The notes beneath the pieces are model-generated. The model did no database searches, was not told where the DNA came from, and saw only the letters and a program-made list of their open reading frames with translations. Made by a program: the position numbers and the translations under genes. From assembly GCA_030549495.1 (NCBI GenBank), contig JAUIRK010000266.1, positions 116,185-180,184 of the forward strand: a DNA stretch of 64,000 nucleotides, written 5' to 3'. This document shows, one piece after another, positions 47,301-52,249 of the stretch. The stretch comes from Nectonema munidae (Eukaryota > Nematomorpha > Nectonematoida > Nectonematidae). Position 1 is the first letter of the stretch. Each line of letters starts with the position of its first letter.

Positions 47301-48587
47301 TTGAACTCGATCTATCTTTCTTGTCAAAAAAAAGATAAAGAAATTAATTCAACAGTAGGAATTAATTAGTGAATATAATAGAAGCTTTGAAAGTATTTAT
47401 GCAATACTTTTGTGAGAAATGATTTTCTGTTTATGCAAACATATATAGAGATTAATCTTCCAGCAGAAACACACTACTCTCTCTCTCACTAATAACTAAC
47501 TCTTTTAAAATTAAAGTAAAAAAACTAAAATTTGCATAAATCCCATAGGTATAAGCTAATTTTTAAAAAAGTTAGAATCGTAGTAAATCTCTTGGAGTTC
47601 AAAAAGTTAAAACTCTAGAGAATCAAGGTCAGGTCACTAACCAAGCTTTCTTAAGCAAGTAAATAAAGGAACTTTGTTGAATATCAGCGAAGGGTCTAAA
47701 CATTAGATTAAAAAAATCAAGAGAGAAGTAGATGAATTTTTTTGTAAAATTTTAAAAACTCTAAATAAAGAATTTTTAAAAACCATTTTATCACAAATTT
47801 AGGAAAAAAAAGCACACAAAAGAAGGCTGTCTTGAAAAAAGCCCTATTTTACACTACATTGTAAAATAATTAGGAAACCGGGTCTTTTATCCAGGATATA
47901 CCGTATATAAAGTATAAAGCCACTCATTCATTCATTCATCATTATTTTTTAAAAACCACTTTCCATTCCTTGGCATTGTATGTCATTTGATTTTAATTCA
48001 AAAATTTTGATGCAAATGATCCAGAAATGGACAGGACCGATGCCCACTTTTTAACTGAAATCAATAGAAATTCATTAAAGTTGTCTGCTTTATCTGAAAC
48101 TTAATGGGATAAAGTTAAATTAATTCCTTTTTTAGATCTTATTTATCCAACTTAAATGATATGTGATTTAATATGATTAACTTTAGGTGTGATCCAAAGC
48201 AAACAAGACCTTGAATCGGATATAGATAGTGGTGTCATATTCATGAATGATGATAAATGTTCTGTCTTCAAATTTCCCGTTCATAATAAAACCTCCTCAT
48301 CTTCGCTACAATCGATCCCTTCATGCTCCTCTCCCTCCTTCTGCAGTGATGAGGACGATGATGATGATGATGATTACTACAACTCCACCAACATTTTGGA
48401 GCCGAACAAAAGTGACCAAGTGAAGGAAAATGTGCGCCAAAACTTGGAAAGACAGGAATCTGAAGCAGAACCTCTGCCCCTTTTCATTGAAGACTTGCTT
48501 AAAGACTTCCCCTCTTGGTTGGATCGCCTTTTCGATGGCTCTACACAACGCTACAGCATCGAATACTGGCCACCCATCAATCCCTGA
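17236..48587 (+). CDS. DNAJC16: DNAJC16 (ERdj8) homologue, gene span of the nine located coding exons
   Basis: This is the only convincing host gene. DNAJC16 is an ER membrane J-protein with a lumenal J domain, thioredoxin-like domains and one transmembrane helix, linked in mammals to autophagosome size control. Exons seen, in order: 17,236-17,366; 18,941-19,074; 23,884-24,232; 25,826-26,068; 27,466-27,731; 30,934-31,193; 35,888-36,052; 45,389-45,695; 48,187-48,587. Phases join exactly at every junction except the two where an exon is missing (24,232 to 25,826 and 36,052 to 45,389). The assignment rests on collinear similarity to the vertebrate protein from recall, including SDWCYSC, FTNGK, KYSFG, the membrane helix, LVLNGHRRYFCIY and the SWLDRLFDGS tail. 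The J domain and signal peptide must lie upstream and were not found. Introns run to more than 9 kb and are full of transposons. Confidence 0.9.
17520..17960. other. Short G-rich, C-poor block in an intron
   Basis: Over about 440 bp the + strand is G- and T-rich and poor in C, with a run of nine G near 17,552. It resembles the skewed block at 5,950-7,850. No family is recognised. Confidence 0.45.
17961..18940. other. AT-rich intron sequence
   Basis: No gene or repeat recognised. It ends in a pyrimidine-rich acceptor (GCTAATTTTTAG) at 18,940. Confidence 0.6.
18941..19074 (+). CDS. DNAJC16: DNAJC16 exon: start of the thioredoxin-like domain with the CxxC pair
   Basis: It encodes EFEEEVIEDSYKSPYLIIAY, SDWCYSCEHYEPLIEELFQD and FQYK. 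The human counterpart, from recall, reads SFKKPYLI and SDWCFSCIHIEP, so the two cysteines and the tryptophan before them are kept. These correspond to the thioredoxin active-site position. One base enters from the previous exon (phase 2), and one base (g at 19,074) leaves. The only donor that keeps the phase and the alignment is AAAG|GCATGC, a GC rather than GT donor. The next exon supplies GC to complete a glycine codon (YKG-IHIAS). Confidence 0.93.
19075..19900. other. AT-rich intron sequence
   Basis: No gene or repeat recognised. Confidence 0.55.
19901..20321 (-). mobile_element. LINE relic, 3' end of the reverse-transcriptase ORF
   Basis: On the - strand a frame of about 113 codons gives KDKVSNEKVRNLTGVIDINE, then REKGRTKLTWMENIKKDMKC and LGLKLRDERERLYWRRKVKI. 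The pattern G-R-x-K-x-x-W-x-x-x-I-x-K-D-M, then D-R-x-x-W-R, is the standard far C-terminus of LINE proteins of the kind also seen at 11.8-12.5 kb. The sequence after it (GTGAACCGGCCTACTCCAGG on the - strand) fits a short 3' tail. It is 5'-truncated and lacks the catalytic region. Confidence 0.72.
20322..20565 (-). mobile_element. hAT transposase fragment
   Basis: The - strand frame reads TPELVIAINPTFREIQ, then VIRKEIEESGMNSILIDECK and NNSGHEEL. The I-L-I-D-E-x(6)-H-x-E-x-L spacing matches the first-aspartate region of ZMYM-like hAT transposases. It is related to the relic at 8,905-9,115. It adjoins the LINE relic, so one of them was probably cut by the other. Confidence 0.5.
20931..21452. 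mobile_element. MITE of about 520 bp with long inverted ends
   Basis: The left end ACTACACCTATTCGGTGTAA, followed by ATAAGCCAAAAGA, is mirrored on the right by TCTTTTGGCTTATTTACCTC, then AATAGGTGTGGTTAGTGGGG. The inverted repeats span about 50-60 bp each. The interior is AT-rich without a frame. Target duplication was not resolved. Confidence 0.7.
21502..23582 (-). mobile_element. hAT DNA transposon, nearly full length, with 8-bp target duplications
   Basis: It begins CAGTGGCGGATCCAGC and ends with the complement TTGTATCCGCCATTG, imperfect terminal inverted repeats of about 14 bp. The 8-mer CCTGTCAC stands on both sides (21,494-21,501 and 23,583-23,590), the exact duplication size expected for hAT. 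The interior carries one transposase gene on the - strand. At 2,081 bp it is a little shorter than usual for autonomous hATs, and the N-terminal BED or zinc-finger part is not evident. It sits in a DNAJC16 intron, antisense to the gene. Confidence 0.93.
21774..23253 (-). pseudogene. hAT transposase (ZMYM/P52rIPK-like), lightly damaged
   Basis: On the - strand the reading starts with IGRKIFDDVCKSRFFSVIAD and ETTDRS (first catalytic aspartate, 23,160-23,250). A frame change near 23,150-23,180 leads to LTQLSVSVRYIKDH. It continues through GQGYDGAASMSGAFNGVQAE (second aspartate) and YVHCAAHSLNLTL. An in-frame TAA follows after ALRTKALE, near 22,780, and then the frame stays open to 21,774. The C-terminal dimerisation region SSATAERTFSVLKYLKTYLR is intact, with the conserved glutamate. 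So one frameshift and one stop separate this copy from an intact frame of about 490 codons. A protein start before 23,253 is not visible. Confidence 0.88.
23596..23690. mobile_element. hAT terminus fragment
   Basis: CAGCGTTTTTCAACCGGTGT, then TCCGCGAAACAC and GGGTTCCGCGAG, is the pattern of a common hAT end (CAGNGTTTCTCAAACNGGGG type). It lies directly beside the right target duplication of the previous element. No other end was found nearby. Confidence 0.5.
23884..24232 (+). CDS. DNAJC16: DNAJC16 exon: rest of the thioredoxin-like domain
   Basis: Acceptor TTATTTTAG ends at 23,883 and donor GG|GTGAGA follows 24,232. It encodes GIHIASININLSPNLARRLG, LTSANIPTFVGFTNGKYTHM, then a stretch with IDMIQAFIYSLIPSDSLQRF, WLDNWIIDNKVRCLLFSQDH and SFAHKEKYSFG. 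The NIPTFVGF segment holds the cis-proline-like position of the thioredoxin fold (human STPSILGI). The exon enters by completing a glycine codon and leaves in phase 2, ending at the conserved SFG. The base content is clearly richer in G and C than the intron around it. Confidence 0.94.
24636..25669 (+). mobile_element. Tc1/mariner-type element, internally deleted
   Basis: It begins CAGTGGAATTGCAAATGTTT just after a TA and ends with the complement CATTTGCACTCCACTG. The inverted repeats extend about 170 bp with few mismatches (24,636-24,810 and 25,500-25,669). The right flank reads TT instead of TA, probably through later mutation. The coding interior is only about 500 bp, against about 1 kb in a full Tc1. 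It keeps the N-terminal DNA-binding region and jumps to the C-terminal RIDSIIRAKGNQTKY region, so the DDE core is deleted. It lies where a DNAJC16 exon is expected. Confidence 0.9.
24984..25163 (+). pseudogene. Tc1 transposase N-terminal fragment
   Basis: From the ATG at 24,984 comes MPKVSLELRTKAVLLSINKS, QSVISKFFNISRSNISQILS, then STGTVTNKPKSSRPQK and a stop. This is the first paired-like helix-turn-helix of Tc1 transposases ending in the GRP/SRP-type hook. Related sequence continues in other frames past the stop (SNPYFSTRQLMEENNL), which is the start of the second helix-turn-helix. It is not functional. Confidence 0.85.
25826..26068 (+). CDS. DNAJC16: DNAJC16 exon: middle region after the first thioredoxin-like domain
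   Basis: Acceptor CTTTTAAG ends at 25,825 and donor TTGG|GTTTGA, a weak one, follows 26,068. It encodes LKAFIKDHSYLSLPRISSQE, VFDDICPLPNSQQSP, then SLCVVLVLSS and DFFKHCSYYLG. Human, from recall, has ITRNKYLLAARLTSQKLFHE, then LCP and KYCVVLL, so the alignment is collinear. Two bases lead in, needing a phase-1 exon upstream. The preceding located exon ends in phase 2, so one exon is missing between them. It leaves with one base (g), which makes GGT with the next exon. Confidence 0.86.
26069..27465. other. Intron, no recognised content
   Basis: AT-rich. A stretch near 26,500-26,590 (CCTATCGGTAGACC, then GGACACACTTGTCC) looks like a worn MITE end. Nothing else is supported. Confidence 0.55.
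27466..27731 (+). CDS. DNAJC16: DNAJC16 exon: second thioredoxin-like region
   Basis: Acceptor CTTTTGAAG ends at 27,465 and donor AAAG|GTATAT follows 27,731. It encodes ELGTNKELTFMLLYADKQPQ, FIDSFQDASNLFKEMKRRKK, SHLNILIISRH and AFYRYDTHSIPTTHDEAFQA, ending LNSFEFRK. The human segment recalled here is VRFVHVYSNRQQEFADTLLP and so on; spacing and hydrophobic strands agree. Phases join to both neighbours (1 into 2; out in 0). Base content is distinctly coding-like. Confidence 0.88.
27922..29010. mobile_element. pogo/Tigger-like non-autonomous element, copy 1, carrying another insertion
   Basis: It starts CAGTGAAATCTGTTTATAAT after a TA and ends near TTCTTATAACCACATTTTG, an imperfect complement of the start. 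Landmarks TATAATGAAACAATTTG, CTGGTCAAAATCTC and CACGGAAGTTTACTG recur in the same order in the copy at 36,658. It contains a 438 bp insertion at 28,094-28,531. A short open frame in it (28,601-28,786) has no recognised product. The assignment to the pogo group rests on the CAGT end with TA flank and the style of the ends. Confidence 0.75.
28094..28531. mobile_element. 438 bp insertion with 8-bp target duplication and degenerate repeat-built ends
   Basis: TAAGCCAC stands at 28,086-28,093 and again at 28,532-28,539. The ends carry short degenerate units like CCCGACATTTAGCGGA on the left and, inverted, TTCGCCCAAATGTCTGGG on the right. The interior (GACGCTGCTTTACTTCCAGT and so on) matches the element at 37,899-38,378. 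The 8-bp duplication suggests a hAT-related MITE. Confidence 0.85.
29012..29605. repeat. Dispersed repeat, copy 2 of 2
   Basis: Matches 16,270-16,970 in the same orientation. Landmarks: AGAGACACATGA, GACAAAAATATAATTGTAGA, TGATGCGAGTTGTCTACG, ATGATTGGTGCAAA. It starts right where the pogo-like copy ends. Class unknown. Confidence 0.7.
29606..30933. other. AT-rich intron, no recognised content
   Basis: A frame at 30,484-30,666 ends at a possible donor (AAAAAG|GTATAG) and has slightly coding-like base content around TCGGATTCAAAAGTGGAGAC, but the flanking DNAJC16 exons already join in phase without it. No other signal. Confidence 0.5.
30934..31193 (+). CDS. DNAJC16: DNAJC16 exon: pre-membrane region and transmembrane helix
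   Basis: Acceptor TTGATTTAG ends at 30,933 and donor TCTT|GTGCGT follows 31,193. It encodes KCLSLWNNLYSKYQEQPDQF, RMSPSVAKLVPEMHGPLIVR, CYLKVHKFVTLL, then VLSIIFSFFFVLCAGFFISY. The last segment is a clear membrane helix of about 22 residues, at the position of the single transmembrane segment of mammalian DNAJC16. It starts in phase 0 and ends with two bases that, with the g opening the next exon, give leucine (ISYLL). Confidence 0.88.
31194..31989. other. Intron with imperfect TG repeats
   Basis: An imperfect (TG)n patch lies at about 31,325-31,385. GAGCAGCGGTTCTCCATCAA near 31,831 resembles a hAT terminus. Otherwise nothing. Confidence 0.5.
31990..32230 (-). pseudogene. Transposon-associated coding relic, unassigned
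   Basis: A clean - strand frame of about 72 codons gives FSSFKEGFEKFEKMVVAIDV, AERRIKFIQDYDNNLLTMDE and NEKEFILQNVIKNEKTC before a stop. From recall the A-E-R-x-[IV]-K-x-I-Q-D-[FY] motif occurs at the C-terminus of a multi-copy transposon-derived protein family in arthropods, but I cannot name it. No upstream part was found. Confidence 0.5.
32231..33540. other. AT-rich intron, no recognised content
   Basis: Several short open frames here have no resemblance to known proteins and are rich in F, I, K and N, as expected by chance. Confidence 0.55.
33541..33658. mobile_element. piggyBac-like MITE, copy 1
   Basis: It starts TTACTCTTTGAAGATTAGTG with TGACACCGGTGTACC and ends CCGGTCCTTAAAGGGTTAA. 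The inverted ends and a terminal TTAA suggest piggyBac. It is about 118 bp and collinear with the copy at 45,171-45,287. Confidence 0.75.
34205..34352 (+). mobile_element. tRNA-derived SINE, copy 1
   Basis: It contains a perfect Pol III B box, GGTTCGATCCC, preceded by TTTCGATGTCTTG, then the family body GGCGCAATTGTGCTTTCTAG, ATGAAAACAGCCC and an end close to TACATTTACC. The same body occurs at 45,895 and 59,412. The 5' boundary is blurred by GTTAGT repeats. Confidence 0.78.
34353..35887. other. Intron with a worn transposon end
   Basis: ACTAGTGATGGGGTGATTAA, then TCGGAATTGGAATCG near 35,427, looks like the terminus of a worn DNA transposon. AAAACACGAAGACGTGTTTT at about 35,647 is a short hairpin. 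Nothing else is recognised. Confidence 0.45.
35888..36052 (+). CDS. DNAJC16: DNAJC16 exon: conserved region after the membrane helix
   Basis: Acceptor TTTTTGTAG ends at 35,887 and donor GCAA|GTAAGT follows 36,052. It encodes IVKHDIVFYELKVDTYNAMI, CSLRPGCRTIVIFVDENTKE and KLLKKFSEIVYPYR. The human counterpart, from recall, has LVRLRPGHMNVVLILSNSTK and LLQKFALEVY, so RPG, the hydrophobic strand and the K-F/E-x-VY end are kept. The long acidic linker that mammals have between the helix and this block is absent or reduced. It leaves in phase 2, but the next located exon starts in phase 0, so one exon is missing. Confidence 0.88.
36053..36657. other. Intron with a transposon end
   Basis: GGGGGTCGACTTATACTCCG, then AAATATACGGTA (36,570-36,601), with GTCGACTTATACCTCAG before it, is typical of a DNA-transposon terminus, but the other end was not found. 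The rest is AT-rich. Confidence 0.45.
36658..37557. mobile_element. pogo/Tigger-like non-autonomous element, copy 2, carrying another insertion
   Basis: It starts CAGGGAAATCTGTTTATAAC after a TA and ends near AAACAAATATTTCACTAG. It shares ACGAAACAATTTG, CCGGTCAAAATCTC, GTTTACTGACATGTTGGAAG and GTTATGACCAAGCGCTACAG with copy 1 at 27,922. Without the 515 bp insertion at 36,928-37,442 it is about 385 bp. Confidence 0.75.
36928..37442 (+). mobile_element. 515 bp retroposed insertion with 13-bp target duplication
   Basis: ACTAATAAAGTTT stands at 36,915-36,927 and again at 37,443-37,455. The insert ends in AACAACAACAAC before the second copy, a simple-repeat tail. A variable-length duplication with a short-repeat 3' tail is the mark of LINE-driven retroposition, so this is a SINE or a 5'-truncated LINE. 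It includes GGTTGGCTGAAATTACACTG and ACTCTCAGGG-like hairpin sequence near 37,330-37,365. No protein was recognised. Confidence 0.8.
37676..37830 (+). mobile_element. Possible second tRNA-derived SINE family
   Basis: GTGTCAGGATTCGATCTCTG has a near B box (GGATTCGATCTC), preceded by AGCGCTGTAATTGGCTAGC in A-box position. The downstream body GGTCAACGCTGAGAAAGGCA is unlike the other SINEs here. Only one copy is seen in this window. Confidence 0.4.
37899..38378. mobile_element. MITE with tandem-repeat-built inverted ends, copy 2
   Basis: The left end holds about six degenerate units of roughly 14-16 bp around GACATTTGGCCGAAG. The right end holds the complement (GGTCAAATGTCCGTTTAGTA, then TTTTGGCCAAATA). 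The interior AATTTTTGATAGCCTTGCTT, then TACTTCCAGTAAG, matches the insertion at 28,094-28,531. The chance open frame at 37,908 arises from these units. Confidence 0.8.
38379..40630. other. Intron, no recognised gene
   Basis: A 74-codon + strand frame (38,574-38,798) opens with a slightly coding-like stretch (EAPIKMTVDFYQQKIKTNIV) but I do not recognise it. A C run lies at 39,381-39,392. The rest is AT-rich. Confidence 0.45.
40640..40692 (-). mobile_element. hAT terminus fragment
   Basis: On the - strand it reads ACAGGGGCGGATCTAGACAT, followed by a G-rich run. This is the CAGNGGCGGATCNAG pattern of hAT ends, related to the one at 21,502. The rest of the element is not evident. Confidence 0.55.
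41477..42705 (-). mobile_element. pogo/Tigger-type DNA transposon, eroded
   Basis: The left end CAGTAAAATCCCCTTATTAA is mirrored by the right end TCGCAAAGCGAGATTCTACTG. On the - strand the transposase can be followed in pieces: YVIIIDGMSVSVC, then FLFFLDNAPSHLKD (the second DDE aspartate in the classic DNAPSH motif), VFIPSNTTSTLQPL and then LAFEKAEAPPFIG near 41,710. These are in the correct order for a pogo DDE transposase. Several stops and frame changes break it. It lies antisense in a DNAJC16 intron. Confidence 0.88.
42706..43389. other. AT-rich intron, no recognised content
   Basis: No gene or repeat is supported. Confidence 0.55.
43390..44950 (+). mobile_element. hAT transposase relic of the ZBED5/FAM200 type, eroded
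   Basis: Pieces on the + strand follow the order of that family: TSYFVAYKIMEQQKCHAIAQ, then LSAISLLNNKIRPGIGDMAI, KLSIKVNESSHVPSCAILLG and FFRYAHHGENK with EEFLF (43,510-43,760), VEDVFNIIKGFF (43,787), a VRWLSHSKV-like stretch (44,222), KQKDSPFTIMFTNNEW (44,297) and an LNSGNLQLGGLNT stretch (44,380). The first catalytic aspartate position (LQVDES in relatives) reads IKVNES here. Many stops and shifts make this an old copy. Ends were not found. Confidence 0.85.
45171..45287. mobile_element. piggyBac-like MITE, copy 2
   Basis: It starts TTACCCTTTGAGGACCGTTG with TGACACTGGTGTACC and ends CTGGTCTTCAAAAGGTTAA, 117 bp, collinear with 33,541-33,658. Confidence 0.78.
45389..45695 (+). CDS. DNAJC16: DNAJC16 exon: conserved block and lysine-rich insert
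   Basis: Acceptor ATAATTAG ends at 45,388 and donor CTAA|GTACTG follows 45,695. It encodes VIGPNRDLVINPKNCVGTVL and VLNGHRRYFCIYHARHSE, then a basic tail such as KSKKSSKQHSRKTKARS and KDKKDKNSDERKNK. The human block, from recall, is YVLALNGHKKYFCLF, so NGH-[KR]-[KR]-YFC is conserved. The lysine-rich stretch is probably a disordered cytosolic insert. It starts in phase 0 and ends with one base, and the next exon supplies GT to make serine. The frame stays open to 45,868, but that extension has no homology and is intronic. Confidence 0.87.
45895..46045 (+). mobile_element. tRNA-derived SINE, copy 2
   Basis: AACTCAAGGTCTTGGGTTCG, then ATACCGCATCAAG (B box with one change), then GCAGCGCAATTAGG, ATGAAAACACCCCAC and the end AGTACCTTTACC. 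Same family as 34,205 and 59,412. Confidence 0.8.
46085..46460. repeat. Inverted repeat with CTCCGACTCC motifs
   Basis: TTATTAGATACGAATTCCGA (about 46,108) is mirrored by CGGAGTCTGTATCTAATAAG (about 46,331). Motifs of the GACTCC type recur several times on the left and GGAGTC on the right. It looks like a MITE with repeat-rich ends. Exact borders are not resolved. Confidence 0.5.
46461..48186. other. AT-rich intron, no recognised content
   Basis: No gene or clear repeat. It ends in the acceptor AACTTTAG at 48,186. Confidence 0.6.
48187..48587 (+). CDS. DNAJC16: DNAJC16 last coding exon
   Basis: Two bases lead in and complete the serine codon from the previous exon. It encodes VIQSKQDLESDIDSGVIFMN, then a serine-rich patch, an acidic run from GAT repeats (DEDDDDDDD) and the conserved tail LFIEDLLKDFPSWLDRLFDG, STQRYSIEYWPPINP and TGA at 48,585-48,587. 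From recall the human protein ends in SLWMERLLEGSLQRFYIPSW and four more residues, so S-[LW]-[LM]-[DE]-R-L-[FL]-[DE]-GS-x-QR and the final W-P are shared. The stop position therefore agrees with the family. The poly-aspartate patch overlaps a GAT microsatellite and may vary in length. Confidence 0.93.
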
Positions 48588-48914
48588 ATACATCGTTCCA
48601 TCGTAGCGTAAAGCGCTAATGTTTTGTGTAATATTTTGACGTTGCAATACATTTCTTAAAGTTTTAATATATGCCTTTTTTAATATCCTATTTTTTCCAA
48701 ATGCTATTGTGATATCTGTACATATTTATGAATGTATTTTATTTCAATTCATCTATTTTATCTTGTCATGATGTATGATATTTTGTTTATAACTAGTGCA
48801 TGTAAGTCGTTTTGGCAAGAAAACCACGAACAGACTAAAGAGTATACCTTGTGAGATTGATCTTTGATTTTAACGTGAGACAATGATGTGTTTGCGTGCT
48901 TTATTTTAACAAAG

Positions 48915-48920
48915 AATAAA
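48915..48920 (+). promoter_or_regulatory. Poly(A) signal AATAAA, probable DNAJC16 3' end
   Basis: AATAAA lies about 330 bases after the stop codon, and the 3' UTR up to it is free of repeats. Other weaker A/T-rich candidates exist nearer, so cleavage at about 48,935-48,950 is inference. Confidence 0.55.
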
Positions 48921-48949
48921 ATATATTATGAGTAAAAAAGAAAAGTATG

Positions 48950-49734
48950 ATGCAAAGTTTATATCATCTCACCTTTTTTTGAGATGAAAATTTTAACCCA
49001 CATTATCTTGTCTTTTTGAAGGTCATAGTATTGCTCATATTTTCACACAAAACAGTGCAAATTGTGCCTTGAAGATGAAATATTTTCACATATTTGTTGT
49101 TGAATTTGCTTCTAATCAAAAAAAGATTATAGATGTCTAATTTTAAAGAATTTACTTTTCCTATTGAAACGTTAAAAGGTAAAATATATTTTAGAGTCAC
49201 TTTTTATAATAGGCAATATCTTGAGAGTAGTGATATTTAGGAAAATGTAATTTTTTCACTTTTTTATCATGTTGTATAAAAAAATACGTGAGACTTGCTA
49301 AAAAGATTTAGCCAATGTTCATCCTAAAATTGACATCAAATTTATTGGAAACAATCTGTTAAGCTTGGTATCGTATTTCTGTGTAGAAAAAAATCAGAGG
49401 CATATTCACATTACGATTTATTAATTTTTTTCCAACGCAAAGAAGGAAAGCGTCCAGAAAATCTTATGCTCAATATCAGATATAATAAATTTAATAATCA
49501 ATAGATGCCCTACCACCATATTATTCCTATAAATCTATAAGTTAATTATTATTATTATTAGTTGACCTTATTAGTAACGGGTTGAATGACTCTCTGCTGT
49601 CAAAAACTCTTATTTAAAATCAGAACAGTTTTTCAACAAAATTTTGATATTATAATGCTTATAACATATAACTTAGTGTCTAAATTAGATACACTTTTCA
49701 AAATTTAGGTAATAACTTTTAAAATTTATAATCA
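48950..49734. other. AT-rich intergenic stretch
   Basis: No gene or repeat recognised. Confidence 0.55.
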
Positions 49735-49797
49735 AATTTAGGTAATAACTTTTGTAACATCGTCTCCCCGAATGAGGTATATCAAATCTTACAATGT
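49735..49797. repeat. Fragment of the foldback repeat family
   Basis: GGTAATAACTTTTGTAACAT, then CGTCTCCCCGAATGAGGTAT and ATCAAATCTTACA, match the right arm of the palindrome near 3,160-3,225. This shows that the foldback family is dispersed. Confidence 0.75.
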
Positions 49798-49849
49798 TTT
49801 CTATCGTTTAACCCATATCACCCTCGAGAAAGTTATAAAATACCTTAAA

Positions 49850-50480
49850 ATCAAGATATCGTCTTCGCCAGTTTAAGCTGAAGATGTGGTGATTTGGGTT
49901 AAGAAAATTTCAACCTTTGCACGCATGTCAAGCATCATTTGATCCACTTTTCATCGTGATAGCCTCCTTACAGAAGAGTAGTAGAGCAGATGTTCATATT
50001 CTGATTCCATATCAGAGCACATTTGACTAAACAGCCTGGAATATTCAATGCTGATGATTTAATAAAATTTACTATTTGAATATCTTCGAGAGGCAGGGTT
50101 GGTGCAGCAAGCAATGAGTCGATATCTTTGTGCGGTTGACTTTTTTTACTCTGGCATTGAAACACTAACGTGCCCATAACATTACAGGTGCTCCATCCGA
50201 GCACATTCATCCCATTTTTATCCTTCTTCTTTGATGGAACTATCAACCAGCTTGAAAAGATCTCCTGTTGTTGTTGTGACCAGTCGTAGAACAAAAAGTT
50301 TTCTTCAATGTCACTCTTTCCTTGCTAACGCGCATATACAAAGAGCTTAGCATCGTCCCTGACTTCAGTTGACTCATCCAATTGCAAGCTGAATTTTCCA
50401 TTCTCCTTGATAGCAGCCACTACCTGTTCTATGTCTTACGAAATTTGCTTGATTGTGTTATCTGACAGCGGAATAGCTAC
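49850..50480 (-). mobile_element. hAT transposase relic, ZBED5 type
   Basis: On the - strand: VAIPLSDNTIKQIS, then VVAAIKENGKFSLQLDESTE (first catalytic aspartate kept) and VRDDAKLFVYAR, SDIEENFLFYDWSQQQQEIF, and later NFIKSSALNIPGCLVKCALI and WNQNMNICSTTLL. The order agrees with ZBED5-like proteins (L-P-L-S, LQLDEST, EDFLFC, NFIKSRALNSRLF). It is broken by several shifts. It is related to, but not the same copy as, the one at 43.4 kb. Confidence 0.83.
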
Positions 50481-50667
50481 AATTTTTTTTACTGCGACAT
50501 ATCCAAGAATGGTACGCACCAGCCATGTAACTAGCTTTGGGGCAAGCCCCCTCCCCCTTATCGACATTTGTCAGTTTTCTTGAGAACATTACTCAAATTT
50601 GTCGGTGTAAAGAGATATACAAACAGCATTCATGCAAATGAATACGTTTATGTATATCATACACATT

Positions 50668-51128
50668 ATCAAGTACTAGAGCTCAGCGCGGAGTGAATTT
50701 TTAGAGCGGGTCGGGGAACAATTTTCTCAATGATCAAATATGAGAGTATTTCATGAAACAAAAAGGTGAAATGAACTTTTTTATTTAAGCTCATCTTTAA
50801 ATGCTTTATTATTTTGCCCAACAAAAATTAAGTCTTCAACTTTTTCTGGATTCAAGCTACTGCGTTTACTGTTTACAATATTTAAACTAGAATTGAACAA
50901 TCTATCTGATTGATAGTTGCTTGTCGGTATATTTATATACTTTCTCGCTAAAAAGCTTATATGAGGGATGCATTTTTCTTTCCACCAAAGTAAAATACCT
51001 TCATCTTTTTTTCGTATCTTGTAGTAGGGAAACAGGAAAGGGCAAAGAAGCTGAAACGAGCAGACATTTTTTTCAATGACGCCATAGTGAAAAAATGGCG
51101 ATTTCCTTATAAAAGTATAGGGACGCAT
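50668..51128 (-). mobile_element. hAT transposase C-terminal fragment with terminus
   Basis: A 115-codon - strand frame ends with EGILLWWKEKCIPHISFLAR, KYINIPTSNYQSDRLFNSSL and NIVNSKRSSLNPEKVEDLIF. The W-W-K, P-x-L-A-R-K-Y, I-P and S-x-R-L-F ... R-x-x-L-x-P-x-x-V pattern is the hAT dimerisation domain of ZBED1/ZBED4-like elements. TAGAGCTCAGCGCGG near 50,678 may be its terminal repeat. The N-terminal part of the frame is unrelated to the family and probably belongs to other sequence. Confidence 0.8.
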
Positions 51129-52249
51129 CGATTAGTGAGACCGTATGATACGAAATAAACTTCTATTTTATAGGAGATTTCGTGCAACTGACAGAATTTT
51201 TTTTCAGTATTATTTCATATTATTGAAATAATTTTGAAAAGTAAATAATGTATATATTTATAAAAACATAATGGAATTACAAAAATTTTGTAAATAATGT
51301 ATATATCTGCAGAAAATGAACGATCAAAGTATAGACATTCTCCTTAGGGAACCGGGGGTCACTTCCCCAGCGAGGAACGGAGAATTTGGGGGTCTCCCCA
51401 GGGCTCTTATACACACACACATCCACAAATTATATAAAAGATTAAAAAAACTTACAAACAATTAGAATGAAGAAAAGATGGAATGCATTTAAAAATCAAA
51501 AATATGTATATACTATTTGTTTAGATTGTAGGAGAAAAGCACATAAAATAATGATAAATCAATGGTTATTTGACAACTTTTTTCTTCTCTCTCTATGTTT
51601 TTCTTTAATTGATCATTTTTGTGCTTTTCTCTTCTTCGTATTTTTCTTTATTTATCTTTGTTAAAAATAGATAAGAAATTATCTACAATCCATCAACCAA
51701 TATATGACTGTATACAGCCACGTAGCCAGCTATTTTCATCTAAGTTATGGGCTCCACCATCAAAAAATTGAAGTTTACAAATTAAAATGAAATAATGAAT
51801 TAATTTTTGACAATGGGCTTATACTAACCATATAAAGCAAATAAAATGAAAATATAGAAAAATTATTGATATCATTGACGGTAACGATGAAGAAAGCAGA
51901 TTTACAATAAAAAATTCCTCTTTGCTATGAGAAACGAAGATAAGAAATATTAGCTATGATAAAATCTACAAAGAAATAAGACACAAGTCGATAAAAGAGG
52001 CTTATAAACACAAAGAGAAGAGTTGTTATATATAAGTAGCATTTGATGCTTTAATTTTAGACAAAGGCAGTAGGTAAGCATGTATGTATATTAGTGTCCC
52101 ATTTGGCCCCTCCAAATATAAATTTCTGGTTACGTTACTGACTGTATGTATACATCCCTAAAAAAACTCTTAGAATTAAGAGTTGATAATGTTTTTATTT
52201 TCAGGCCTTGGTGACTCCAAAAAAATTATTGGCAACCCCAGAATTGGGA
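51129..52249. other. Intergenic, no recognised gene
   Basis: A GC-richer patch at 51,335-51,405 (ACCGGGGGTCACTTCCCCAG, then GGGGTCTCCCCAGGG) has local inverted structure and looks like a transposon end. CCACGTAGCCAGC at about 51,719 resembles the hAT terminal motif GGCGTAGCCAG. Otherwise AT-rich. Confidence 0.4.
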
